This document shows, piece by piece, positions 17,743-25,657 of a stretch of 64,000 bases of DNA. The stretch covers positions 1 through 64,000 of the forward strand of contig CAYONC010000009.1 in assembly GCA_964405265.1 (NCBI GenBank), written 5' to 3'. Under the pieces are notes generated by a model. That model did not search any database and was not told the origin of the DNA. It saw only the letters and a program-made list of their open reading frames with translations. This DNA is from Eshraghiella sp964405265 (GTDB lineage Bacteria; Bacillota; Clostridia; Lachnospirales; Lachnospiraceae). Position numbers and translations under genes: made by a program. Each line of letters starts with the position of its first letter. The stretch's first letter is position 1.

Positions 17743-18384
17743 ATGCCGGTAAATATTTTTATTGCGGATGACCAGAAACTCGTAAGACAAGGTATAATAA
17801 GTCTTCTGGAAGGTAATTGTGATGTTGAAGTTATTGGGGAAGCATCCAATGGATTTGAATGTCTTAGTGAAGTGAGTAAAATTAATCCTAATGTTGTGAT
17901 AATTGACGTTAATATGTCCGGTATGGATGGTATTAAGACACTCAGAATAATGAAAGAACAGAATTTTTCTGTAAAAACACTTATGTTGGCGGATGATAAT
18001 TCACCTGACAGCATTATTAATGCAGTGGAGCTGGGATGTGACGGATATGTGGTCAAGAATTGCGATGTATCGGTTTTAAAACGAGCGATATACAGTATAT
18101 ATAATGGAGAAAGATATATACAACCTGAGGTTCAGGAACTGTTGAAGAAATCAATAGAAATCAGATCCAATATAGAAGACAAGCTTAAAGAACTTACCAA
18201 AAGAGAAATTGATGTTTTGAAGCTGCTTGCAGAAGGACTTTTTAATAAAGAAATAGCAGTCAATTTACATATTTCAGAACGAACCGTAAAAAATCACGTG
18301 TCGAACATATTTAAAAAAATACAGGTAAATGACAGAACGCAGGCGGCTGTTTTTGCAATAAAAAATAATTTAATTTCTGTATAA
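17743..18384 (+). CDS. DegU-like response regulator with altered receiver
   Basis: 213-residue NarL/LuxR-family response regulator. The receiver domain has the acidic pair ADD (9-10), phosphoacceptor Asp55 in VVIIDVNMSG and Lys105 in GYVVKN, but the conserved Ser/Thr of the switch is Ala83 in LMLADD. The C-terminal helix-turn-helix SERTVKNHVSNIFKKIQV plus NDRTQAAVFAIKNNL is very close to DegU. No histidine kinase lies next to it; only the coiled-coil protein does. The missing Ser/Thr suggests weakened phosphorylation-dependent switching, which is inference. Targets cannot be told from the sequence. Confidence 0.85.
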   Translation: MPVNIFIADDQKLVRQGIISLLEGNCDVEVIGEASNGFECLSEVSKINPNVVIIDVNMSGMDGIKTLRIMKEQNFSVKTLMLADDNSPDSIINAVELGCDGYVVKNCDVSVLKRAIYSIYNGERYIQPEVQELLKKSIEIRSNIEDKLKELTKREIDVLKLLAEGLFNKEIAVNLHISERTVKNHVSNIFKKIQVNDRTQAAVFAIKNNLISV

Positions 18385-18385
18385 A

Positions 18386-18401
18386 TGTTTCACGTGAAAC
18401 T
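18386..18401 (+). promoter_or_regulatory. parS: parS site 1
   Basis: TGTTTCACGTGAAACT, one terminal mismatch from the 16-bp palindromic parS consensus bound by ParB/Spo0J. It begins one base after the response-regulator stop codon. Confidence 0.93.
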
Positions 18402-18410
18402 TTTGTAAAA

Positions 18411-18441
18411 GGTTGCTGCATGAAAGTGCAGCAGCCTTTTT
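18411..18441 (+). terminator. Terminator between the parS sites
   Basis: GGTTGCTGCA (18411-18420) pairs with TGCAGCAGCC (18427-18436) around a 6-base loop and is followed by TTTTTAT. It ends the response-regulator transcript and keeps it from reading into parA. Confidence 0.88.
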
Positions 18442-18508
18442 ATATAAAAGGCACTTTACGTAGAATTTACATCTCACAAAACAGAGCTTTTGCCATTAAT
18501 ATTATAAA

Positions 18509-18524
18509 TGTTTCACGTGAAACA
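18509..18524 (+). promoter_or_regulatory. parS: parS site 2
   Basis: TGTTTCACGTGAAACA, a perfect 16-bp palindrome and an exact consensus parS, 123 bases from site 1 and about 80 bases before parA. A TATAAT (18568-18573) with a weak -35 follows it, so ParB spreading from here could repress parAB. Confidence 0.97.
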
Positions 18525-18603
18525 TAAATTTGTCTTAAAATCTATGGAATTAAGAACGGATAAGTGATATAATAAACATTGCCTAACAGCAACGGAGGTG
18601 AAC

Positions 18604-19380
18604 ATGGGAAGAATAATAGCAGTTGCCAACCAAAAGGGCGGCGTAGGAAAAACAACAACAACAATCAATCTTTCAGCGTGTCTGGCAGAAGCCGGACAGA
18701 GAGTTTTAGTCGTAGACGTTGACCCGCAGGGAAATACAACGAGCGGACTTGGAATTGATAAGACCGGTGTGGAAAATACAGTTTATGAATTAATGCTGGG
18801 AGAAGCTAAGGTTAAAGACTGCATTCATAAAAGCGTAATGGAGGGACTTGATGTAATACCCTCCAATGTTAATCTTGCAGGAGCTGAAATTGACCTTATA
18901 GATATAGAAGACAGAGAATATGTTTTGAGAAATATAATCAATGAGATAAAAGAACAGTATGACTTTATTCTGTTAGACTGTCCGCCTTCACTTTCCATGC
19001 TTACCGTAAATGCAATGACGGCAGCAAACACGGTTCTTGTGCCTATACAGTGCGAATATTATGCACTTGAAGGTTTATCACAATTAATCAGAACCATTGG
19101 ACTTGTAACTAAAAAACTGAATCCTGAGCTTGAGATAGAGGGAGTTGTATTTACAATGTATGATGCAAGAACAAATTTGTCTCTTCAGGTTGTAGAGAAT
19201 GTAAAAGCAAACCTTAAACAGACAGTGTATAAAACAATAATTCCAAGAAATATAAGACTCGCTGAAGCTCCGAGTCACGGATTGCCAATAAATCTATATG
19301 ATTCAAAATCAGCGGGAGCAGAGAGTTACAGACTGTTGGCAGAAGAAGTTATACATAGAGGTGAAGAAGAATGGCAGTAA
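18604..19380 (+). CDS. parA: Chromosome partitioning ATPase ParA/Soj
   Basis: 258-residue Walker-type ATPase. The deviant Walker A is KGGVGKTTT near residue 10, the A' motif VDVDPQGNTTSGLG follows, and Walker B is FILLDCPPSLSMLT. The short N-terminus marks the chromosomal Soj type that acts with ParB in origin segregation and can modulate DnaA. The ATG at 18604 is chosen because GGAGG ends 5 bases before it; a GTG two codons earlier overlaps that site. It overlaps parB by 10 bases. Confidence 0.96.
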   Translation: MGRIIAVANQKGGVGKTTTTINLSACLAEAGQRVLVVDVDPQGNTTSGLGIDKTGVENTVYELMLGEAKVKDCIHKSVMEGLDVIPSNVNLAGAEIDLIDIEDREYVLRNIINEIKEQYDFILLDCPPSLSMLTVNAMTAANTVLVPIQCEYYALEGLSQLIRTIGLVTKKLNPELEIEGVVFTMYDARTNLSLQVVENVKANLKQTVYKTIIPRNIRLAEAPSHGLPINLYDSKSAGAESYRLLAEEVIHRGEEEWQ

Positions 19381-20240
19381 GTAAGAGAGGATTAGGAAAG
19401 GGATTAAGTAATCTTATTCCGGTTAATGAAGAACCAAAGGTCGTAGAAAAGATAATTGAAAAAGCCGAAACAATAGTTAAAATTAATGAAATAGAACCAA
19501 ACAGAAACCAGCCAAGAAGTAATTTTGACGAGGATGCATTGCAGGAGCTGGCGGATTCTATAAAACAGTATGGAGTTATACAGCCGATAGTAGTCAATAA
19601 AAAAGATAATTACTATGAAATTATAGCCGGTGAGAGAAGATGGAGAGCTTCCAAGATAGCCGGGCTTAAAGAAGTGCCCGTTATAATTAAAGAATATTCA
19701 GATCAGGAAGTAATGGAAGTTGCTCTTATAGAAAACATTCAAAGGGAAGATCTTAATCCTATTGAAGAAGCACTAGCATTCCGCCGACTTATAAAAGAAT
19801 ACAATCTTAAACAGGATGAAATAGCAGAAAAAGTATCTAAAAGCCGTGCAGCAGTTGCAAATTCTTTAAGACTTCTCAAGTTGGACGAAAGAGTACAGAA
19901 AATGCTTGTAGAGGATATGCTCTCAAGCGGACACGCAAGGGCATTGCTTGCTATTGAAGATGGGGATGCACAATATAATCTTGCAATGAGGGTGTTTGAT
20001 GAAAAGTTAAGCGTACGAGACATAGAAAATCTTATGAAAACCATGTCCAAGGAGCAAAAGAAAAAAGAAGCAAAAAAACCTCAGAATGATTTTGTGTACA
20101 GGGATATGGAAGAAAAGCTTAAAGATATCATGGGAACAAAGGTAGTAATACATAATAAGGATAATAACAAAGGCAAAATAGAAATAGAATATTATTCGCA
20201 GGATGATTTTGAAAGAATAATGGATATAATAAGAAAATAA
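19371..20240 (+). CDS. parB: Chromosome partitioning protein ParB/Spo0J
   Basis: 289-residue parS-binding CTPase clamp. Visible are the short ParA-contacting N-terminus (KRGLGKGLSNLIP), the nuclease-fold CTP-binding motifs (EPNRNQPR, GERRWRAS, ALIENIQREDLNPIEEA), the helix-turn-helix (LKQDEIAEKVSKSRAAVANSLRLL), a charged linker and the dimerisation domain at the C-terminus. Two parS sites lie just upstream of parA. The nearby origin makes this the usual segregation locus. Confidence 0.96.
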   Translation: MAVSKRGLGKGLSNLIPVNEEPKVVEKIIEKAETIVKINEIEPNRNQPRSNFDEDALQELADSIKQYGVIQPIVVNKKDNYYEIIAGERRWRASKIAGLKEVPVIIKEYSDQEVMEVALIENIQREDLNPIEEALAFRRLIKEYNLKQDEIAEKVSKSRAAVANSLRLLKLDERVQKMLVEDMLSSGHARALLAIEDGDAQYNLAMRVFDEKLSVRDIENLMKTMSKEQKKKEAKKPQNDFVYRDMEEKLKDIMGTKVVIHNKDNNKGKIEIEYYSQDDFERIMDIIRK

Positions 20241-20255
20241 CCGGAGATACGAGAG

Positions 20256-20768
20256 ATGACTGATTTTTTTGGATTATTTGAAGTAAAAACATTATATATA
20301 ATTTTAGGCTTAATGGCTGTTATAGCAGGACTTATAGCAGTATGCGTTGTTAATTCCGTAAAAATAAAAAAAATGAACACCAGTTATAAAACATTTATGG
20401 CAGGGAAGAAAGGCAGAGATTTAGAAAAAATAATGCTTGAGAGGTTCAAAGAAATAGACAGCCTCAAGGATGCCAATGAAGAAAAGACAAGACAGATTGA
20501 AGAAATCAATGAAGCATTAAAGATAGCATTTTCAAAAATAGGAATAGTTAAATACGATGCATTCAACGAAATGGGAGGAAAGCTGAGCTTTGCCCTTGCA
20601 CTGCTTGACAACCGAAACAACGGATTTATAATCAATGCAATGCACAGCAGGGAGGGATGCTATACTTACGTTAAAGAAATTATAGGCGGAGAATCCTATA
20701 TAACACTGGGAGAAGAAGAAAAAAAAGCATTGTTAAAAGCAGTAAAATATGAGAATGGACAGGAGTAA
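20256..20768 (+). CDS. DUF4446 family membrane-anchored protein
   Basis: 170-residue protein of unknown function. A single N-terminal membrane helix (about 11-35) is followed by a charged coiled coil (40-85) and the conserved DUF4446 core, including YDAFNEMGGKLSFALALLDN. This family occurs in Firmicutes just after parB, as here (15 bases downstream), which suggests but does not show a link to segregation or the envelope. Confidence 0.85.
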   Translation: MTDFFGLFEVKTLYIILGLMAVIAGLIAVCVVNSVKIKKMNTSYKTFMAGKKGRDLEKIMLERFKEIDSLKDANEEKTRQIEEINEALKIAFSKIGIVKYDAFNEMGGKLSFALALLDNRNNGFIINAMHSREGCYTYVKEIIGGESYITLGEEEKKALLKAVKYENGQE

Positions 20769-20788
20769 AACCACACAGGGGTGATGAT

Positions 20789-21838
20789 ATGAAAAAAATT
20801 GGACTAACAGAAATAGAAGAAGGATTAATTCTGGCAAGGGAAATCGTTAACGAACAAAATCAGCTTCTTTTGAGTGAAGGAGCAGTTATAAAAAAGGAAC
20901 ATATGGAAAAATTCCTTGAAAATGGAATATTTGAAATATATGTAGAAGAACCGGAGAAAAATCCGGTGCTTACGATGGAACTTAAACAGATAGAGGATGA
21001 ATGTATAAGCAGAATAAGGGACACGATAGAAAACCGTCTTGAAAGTGATGATATGAATGAAATATCAGAAATTGCATCAGGGATAATTCGGGATGCACTT
21101 TTAAAGCCGGGAATGAAAGAATGTATGCTCGATATAAAGAGAGACAGAACGGATATATATTCACATCTGATAAGTACGGCGGTTATGTCCGTGATAATGG
21201 CGGTAAAGCTTAATTTCAGACAGGAACAGTTGATGGACATAGCAGTGGGAGCACTTCTTCATGATATAGGACTCAGGGATGTTGAGGTAAAATATGAAAA
21301 TGTTGAAGTGAACAGTCTTCCATCAGAAGAGAAGCTTGAGTACCGTGTACATGTTTTGAAAGGTTATGAACAGGTAAGGAAGCTTCCATGGATAACCCAG
21401 GGGGCATGTGAGGTAATCTTATCACATCATGAAAAATCAGATGGAAGCGGATATCCGTTTCATAAAGATAAGACCGGTATATCTAAATCCGTAAAATTAG
21501 TTTCAATCTGTGATGTACTTGATGAAAAGGTAAATGGCATAGGATATAAAAAGAAAAAAGTACATGAAGTGGTAGAATATTTTAGAACGACAGGTACATA
21601 TGAGTATGATTATCCGATTTTGTCAAAGGTACTGCAGAATCTTGCCTGGTTTACAACAGGAGCTGTTGTAAAAACAAATGATGGTGAAACTGCACGGGTT
21701 ATCAGACAGAATAAGGGGCTGCCTGACAGACCTGTTATAAAAATCATTCGGGATAAAAACGGAAATGAGGTCGGGGAAGAAATTGTTAAAGATTTAACGA
21801 AATGCCTGACGGTATTTATAACAGATACATTAGAATGA
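20789..21838 (+). CDS. HD-GYP domain phosphohydrolase
   Basis: 349-residue protein with an N-terminal domain of about 110 residues and an HD-GYP domain. The HD pair is in LLHDIGL near residue 157, further metal-ligand histidines are in LSHHEKSDGSGYP (GYP motif intact) near 213-223, and a conserved His is near 125. Members usually cleave cyclic di-GMP. A second turnover enzyme, an EAL protein, is encoded at 46.8 kb. A GGGGTGATG ribosome site precedes the ATG. The signal sensed by the N-terminal domain is unknown. Confidence 0.85.
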   Translation: MKKIGLTEIEEGLILAREIVNEQNQLLLSEGAVIKKEHMEKFLENGIFEIYVEEPEKNPVLTMELKQIEDECISRIRDTIENRLESDDMNEISEIASGIIRDALLKPGMKECMLDIKRDRTDIYSHLISTAVMSVIMAVKLNFRQEQLMDIAVGALLHDIGLRDVEVKYENVEVNSLPSEEKLEYRVHVLKGYEQVRKLPWITQGACEVILSHHEKSDGSGYPFHKDKTGISKSVKLVSICDVLDEKVNGIGYKKKKVHEVVEYFRTTGTYEYDYPILSKVLQNLAWFTTGAVVKTNDGETARVIRQNKGLPDRPVIKIIRDKNGNEVGEEIVKDLTKCLTVFITDTLE

Positions 21839-21856
21839 CATTAGGAGGAAAAGAAA

Positions 21857-23149
21857 ATGTTAGACATGAAATTTTTAAGAGAAAATCCTGAGCTGGTAAA
21901 AGAAAATATAAGAAAGAAATTTCAGGACCATAAACTGCCAATGGTAGACGAGGTTATAGCGCTTGATGAAGAGTTAAGAAAAGCAAAACAGGAAGCTGAC
22001 AGCCTTCGTGCAGACAGAAATCGTCTGTCAAAGCAGATTGGTGCATTGATGGGACAGGGTAAAAAGGATGAGGCAGAAGAGGTTAAGAAGCAGGTAAGCA
22101 ATAACTCAGCAAGGCTTGCCGAGCTTGAAGTCATGGAAAATGAGCTTGAAGAAAAGGTAAAAAAAATTATGATGGTAATACCAAACATAATTGACCCAAG
22201 TGTTCCAATCGGAAAAAATGATGAAGAGAATGTTGAAGTGACTAAATATGGGGAGCCGGTCGTTCCTGATTTTGAAATACCATATCATACGGAAATAATG
22301 GAAGCACTTAATGGTATAGATCTTGACAGTGCAAGAAGGGTTGCCGGTAATGGTTTTTATTATCTGATGGGAGATATTGCCAGATTACATTCAGCCGTCA
22401 TCTCATACGCAAGAGACTTTATGATAGACAGAGGATTTACTTACTGTGTTCCTCCGTTTATGATTAGAAGTGATGTTGTTACCGGGGTAATGAGCTTTGA
22501 TGAAATGGAAGCAATGATGTACAAAATTGAGGGAGAGGACCTGTATCTCATTGGAACAAGTGAACATTCAATGATAGGAAAGTTTATAGATAATCTTCTT
22601 GAAGAAAAAAATCTTCCTTATACACTTACAAGTTATTCCCCTTGCTTCCGTAAGGAAAAAGGTGCACACGGAATAGAAGAACGCGGTGTATACAGAATAC
22701 ACCAGTTTGAAAAGCAGGAAATGATTGTGGTGTGTAAACCTGAAGACAGCAAAATGTGGTTTGACAGACTCTGGCAGAATACGGTTGATCTGTTCAGAAG
22801 TCTTGATATTCCTGTAAGGACGCTTGAGTGCTGTTCAGGAGACCTTGCAGATTTAAAGGTTAAATCATTTGACGTTGAGGCATGGTCACCAAGACAGAAA
22901 AAATATTTCGAGGTCGGAAGCTGCTCTAACCTGTCTGACGCACAGGCAAGAAGACTCGGCATAAGGGTTAAGGCAGAGGACGGAAGCAAATATTATGCAC
23001 ATACTCTTAACAACACCGTTGTGGCGCCTCCGAGAATGTTAATTGCGTTTCTTGAAAACAATCTTAACAGAGATGGAAGTATTAATATTCCTAAGGCACT
23101 CCGGCCATACATGGGTGGAAAAAGCAAGATAGAGAAGAATATTGATTGA
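21857..23149 (+). CDS. serS: Seryl-tRNA synthetase
   Basis: 430-residue class II synthetase. The N-terminal antiparallel coiled-coil arm (about 30-105) contacts the long variable arm of tRNA-Ser. Class II motif 2 is in SPCFRKEKGAHGIEERGVYR and motif 3 in APPRMLIAFLENN. AGGAGG precedes the ATG. The stop codon TGA is part of the -35 box of the downstream tRNA promoter. Confidence 0.97.
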   Translation: MLDMKFLRENPELVKENIRKKFQDHKLPMVDEVIALDEELRKAKQEADSLRADRNRLSKQIGALMGQGKKDEAEEVKKQVSNNSARLAELEVMENELEEKVKKIMMVIPNIIDPSVPIGKNDEENVEVTKYGEPVVPDFEIPYHTEIMEALNGIDLDSARRVAGNGFYYLMGDIARLHSAVISYARDFMIDRGFTYCVPPFMIRSDVVTGVMSFDEMEAMMYKIEGEDLYLIGTSEHSMIGKFIDNLLEEKNLPYTLTSYSPCFRKEKGAHGIEERGVYRIHQFEKQEMIVVCKPEDSKMWFDRLWQNTVDLFRSLDIPVRTLECCSGDLADLKVKSFDVEAWSPRQKKYFEVGSCSNLSDAQARRLGIRVKAEDGSKYYAHTLNNTVVAPPRMLIAFLENNLNRDGSINIPKALRPYMGGKSKIEKNID

Positions 23150-23174
23150 CTAAATCAGAATACAGTGTTATAAT
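23146..23174 (+). promoter_or_regulatory. Promoter of tRNA-Arg
   Basis: TTGACT (23146-23151), 17-base spacer, TATAAT (23169-23174). The -35 hexamer contains the serS stop codon. The tRNA starts 20 bases after the -10. Confidence 0.85.
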
Positions 23175-23193
23175 GACATTCGTATCACAAAGA

Positions 23194-23268
23194 GCCTTCT
23201 TAGTTAAATGGATATAATAAACCCCTCCTAAGGGTTAGTTGTGAGTTCGATTCTCGCAGAGGGCACCA
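23194..23268 (+). tRNA. tRNA-Arg(CCT)
   Basis: 75-nt gene with encoded CCA. The acceptor GCCTTCT pairs with AGAGGGC with one G-U pair. The anticodon loop is CTCCTAA on a 5-bp stem, giving CCT (codon AGG). The T-arm is GTGAG/CTCGC with loop TTCGATT. The D-arm is very AT-rich and weak (GTTA...TAAT), so automated scores may be low. The 3' end borders a decayed conjugative element, as is common for tRNA genes used as integration sites. Confidence 0.9.
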
Positions 23269-23276
23269 GAAAATAC

Positions 23277-23316
23277 GCCGAAAACACCTGTTTTTACAAG
23301 TGTCTTCGGCTTTTTT
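23277..23316 (+). terminator. Terminator of tRNA-Arg
   Basis: An imperfect stem formed by GCCGAAAACAC and GTGTCTTCGGC around an internal TG-rich loop, followed by six T residues. Confidence 0.85.
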
Positions 23317-23534
23317 ATTTTTTTACGACAGTTTTATTTCCGCCAAAATCGGCTTTCGTGCTCAGAAGAACTTATGCGGAAATTAGCAAATTGACTAACA
23401 CCTTCAAGGCGGAAGGTCTGCTAATTTGCAAGGCGGTTGTCAACGAAATTTCACAGTCTTTTTCAAGCTCTTTTATTCGCATACTTTCCTTATTATCGGA
23501 AATTTATATAATGAAAGTATCAGGAGGTGGTTCA

Positions 23535-23714
23535 ATGAGAAACAGAGATTATCACATATATCTTACTGATACAGAATACAGTAGAATTGTTACAGCACTT
23601 ATCAATTTGAAGAATGACCTTATTGCACAAGGCAGATACACAGATGGTGTCGATGATGTTCTATGTAAAGTCACATCTGCCAAAAAGAAGAAAATGAAAA
23701 TCACTTATATATAA
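23535..23714 (+). CDS. Small conserved hypothetical protein, mobile-element type
   Basis: 59-residue basic protein (MRNRDYHIYLTDTEYSRIV... ending KKKKMKITYI) with a strong AGGAGG site 8 bases upstream. Proteins with this H-x-h-x-L-T-x-x-E-Y-S start are, from memory, frequent in conjugative elements of Clostridia; no function is known to me. It appears intact although its neighbours are broken. A much longer upstream extension of this frame begins inside the tRNA and is not credible. Confidence 0.65.
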   Translation: MRNRDYHIYLTDTEYSRIVTALINLKNDLIAQGRYTDGVDDVLCKVTSAKKKKMKITYI

Positions 23715-23732
23715 TGAAAACAGTCGTCTATA

Positions 23733-24041
23733 CGGAAGATTTTCAAGCTGTATATGTATACAGCACTTACCCCTATCCCTCTTTCTACTTTTGCCGGAGA
23801 GCCGACGCAGAATGTAGGAAAGAGTTTTATTAAAAGTTATTGTGCAGTTCTGCTTGAAGGTGCAGTGATAGTCTTAGCCTGTATCATCTTTTCGCTCTTT
23901 GCTTCTTCAACGCCGGGCTTTGATGAAGAAGCAGCCGCAGTAACGCAGGTATGGCAGTATGTAGGCGAACTGGTCTTTAATATGCTGGTGCTTGTGGACA
24001 GCGTGAAAATGTCAGACAGGATTATCCGAGAAATGATGTGA
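23733..24041 (+). pseudogene. C-terminal fragment of TrbL/VirB6-like conjugation protein (CD1112 family)
   Basis: About 100 codons remain of a membrane protein that normally exceeds 250 residues. The retained part, FKLYMYTALTPIPLSTFAG and the following two hydrophobic stretches ending in RIIREMM, is the family's conserved C-terminus. The N-terminal membrane part is missing and no ribosome site precedes the first ATG (23754). It marks the left part of the dead mating-pore module. Confidence 0.8.
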
Positions 24042-24079
24042 TTGTAGTTGAAAGTTAGGTGTTTTGTGCAGTAAGTTTC

Positions 24080-24101
24080 AAATCAAAGACTTGATTTTTT
24101 T
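24080..24101 (+). terminator. Short hairpin with T run after the trbL fragment
   Basis: AAATCAA (24080-24086) pairs with TTGATTT (24091-24097) around AGAC, followed by more T residues. The stem is short and AT-only, so it is weak. Confidence 0.4.
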
Positions 24102-24163
24102 GAAAGCTGACGGTATAATTTACTTGAAAGTTAGGGTATAATACACTTAAGTTTCAAGTAAAT
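24091..24163 (+). promoter_or_regulatory. Promoter with flanking operator-like inverted repeat
   Basis: TTGATT (24091-24096), 17-base spacer, TATAAT (24114-24119). Immediately after it a perfect 12-bp inverted repeat, ATTTACTTGAAA (24118-24129) and TTTCAAGTAAAT (24152-24163), brackets a second TATAAT (24137-24142). The right arm ends 11 bases before the ATPase start codon and abuts its ribosome site. This looks like an operator or a hairpin that hides the ribosome site. Confidence 0.6.
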
Positions 24164-24174
24164 GGAGGAGGTCT

Positions 24175-25464
24175 ATGAAAAATATCATTAAAAGAGACAG
24201 TTATCTGAACAGAATCATTGATAAAAAAGAAAACGGTTTGATTAAAGTAGTTACCGGTATAAGAAGATGCGGTAAAAGTTATTTACTGTTCAATTTATTT
24301 TATGATTATTTGATTGAAAACGGTGTGAAGGAAGAGCAGATTATAACAATAGCACTTGATGATGATATTAACATTCAGTACCGTAATCCGGATGAGTTGT
24401 CAAAATATGTTCGTTCCAGAATCGTGAATCAGGATATGTACTACATCCTGATTGATGAAGTTCAGTATGCTATCTCAAAAGAAGAATTGAAAAATCCGGA
24501 AAATATAAAACTCTATAATGTGTTGAACGGTTTATTACGACTTCGCAATGTTGATATTTATGTTACAGGAAGTAATTCAAAAATGCTTACAAAAGATGTG
24601 CTTACTGCATTTCGTGGCAGGGGTGATGAAATCAGAGTTTATCCAATTTCGTTTAAGGAATATTATGATTTTACAGGTGGAGATAAATCTGAGGCTTATG
24701 AAGAATATGCTTTGTATGGAGGTATGCCGCTTGTACTCACAAAAAAATCCGATGCAGAAAGAATAAGTTACCTTCAAAGTTTATTCACTGAGATGTATTT
24801 TAAGGATATTGTTGAGAGATACGAGATAGAACTTTCGGATGTATTAGAAGAACTGACAGATGATTTGTGTTCATCAATCGGTTCTCTTACCAATGCGAGC
24901 AAAATTGCTAATACTTTGCAGACCGTTAAAAATATAAAAGTTTCCAGCACTACGATTTCAAATTACCTGAATTATCTGATGGAATCTTTCCTATTCAATA
25001 ATGCTAAAAGATATGATGTGAAAGGGAAAAAATATTTTGAATACCCATCAAAGTATTATTGTACGGACATCGGACTTCGTAATGCAAGGCTGAACTTCCG
25101 ACAACAGGAAGAAACTCACATAATGGAAAATATTATTTACAATGAACTTATGTGCAGGGGTTATTATGTTGATGTAGGAGTTGTAGAAATTGTGGAACAA
25201 AATGATGGGAAAAGGTCAAAAAAACAATGTGAAATAGATTTTGTGGTAAATGCCGGAGCAAAGAAATATTATATACAATCGGCATTAAATCTCAGTAATA
25301 CATCTAAAATGGAAACAGAACTCAGACCTTTGAAAAACACCAGAGATTTTTTTAAGAAAATTATCATCAGCAAGACTTCAATGAAGCCCTGGACGGATGA
25401 AGATGGAATTCTTCATTTAGGATTATATGAGTTCCTTTTGAATGAGAATTCATTGGAAATATAA
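24175..25464 (+). CDS. AAA family ATPase with DUF4143 domain
   Basis: 429-residue ATPase. The N-terminal AAA domain has Walker A GIRRCGKSY near residue 28, Walker B YYILIDEVQYA near 99 and a sensor-like VTGSNSKML near 137. The C-terminal DUF4143 region contains a winged-helix-like part (TVKNIKVSSTTISNYLNYL) and a PD-(D/E)XK-like tail (ENIIYNEL, CEIDFVV, YYIQSA). The family is abundant in gut bacteria and archaea with unknown function. It has a strong GGAGGAGG site, its own promoter and terminator, and sits between trbL and prgI remnants as an independent cargo cassette. Confidence 0.88.
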   Translation: MKNIIKRDSYLNRIIDKKENGLIKVVTGIRRCGKSYLLFNLFYDYLIENGVKEEQIITIALDDDINIQYRNPDELSKYVRSRIVNQDMYYILIDEVQYAISKEELKNPENIKLYNVLNGLLRLRNVDIYVTGSNSKMLTKDVLTAFRGRGDEIRVYPISFKEYYDFTGGDKSEAYEEYALYGGMPLVLTKKSDAERISYLQSLFTEMYFKDIVERYEIELSDVLEELTDDLCSSIGSLTNASKIANTLQTVKNIKVSSTTISNYLNYLMESFLFNNAKRYDVKGKKYFEYPSKYYCTDIGLRNARLNFRQQEETHIMENIIYNELMCRGYYVDVGVVEIVEQNDGKRSKKQCEIDFVVNAGAKKYYIQSALNLSNTSKMETELRPLKNTRDFFKKIIISKTSMKPWTDEDGILHLGLYEFLLNENSLEI

Positions 25465-25486
25465 ATACAGTTATAATATATACGAG

Positions 25487-25517
25487 AATCGTCACTTGAT
25501 AATCAGGTGGCGATTTT
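25487..25517 (+). terminator. Terminator after the DUF4143 ATPase
   Basis: AATCGTCACTTGA pairs with TCAGGTGGCGATT (several G-U pairs), loop near 25499-25502, followed by a T run (25513-25518). Confidence 0.85.
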
Positions 25518-25543
25518 TCTATCCAAAAGAGGTTGAAATTTAG

Positions 25544-25657
25544 GAAGTTAAAATCAACAGAGAAATACGAAATTATACAGAATCAATGTTTTTTGGACTG
25601 TCACTCAGGCAGTTCATCTTTTCTGTCTGCGCCTGTGTGGTTGCAGTAATGCAGTAA
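25544..25657 (+). pseudogene. N-terminal fragment of PrgI-family conjugation protein
   Basis: The frame reads EVKINREIRNYTESMFFGLS then LRQFIFSVCACVVAV before a stop, the conserved first 35-40 residues of PrgI-like membrane proteins that lie between TrbL and the VirB4 ATPase in Clostridia conjugative elements. The start codon is replaced by TAG and the remaining two-thirds are gone. Confidence 0.75.

Noticed and set aside
23373..23483. Possible 36-residue minus-strand frame (MRIKELEKDCEISLTTALQI...)
   Set aside because: Too short, no recognisable family and only a mediocre ribosome site; not enough to call a gene.
23241..23534. Long upstream extension of the 59-residue gene
   Set aside because: It would begin inside tRNA-Arg and run through its terminator; the strong ribosome site lies at 23522-23527, before the ATG at 23535.
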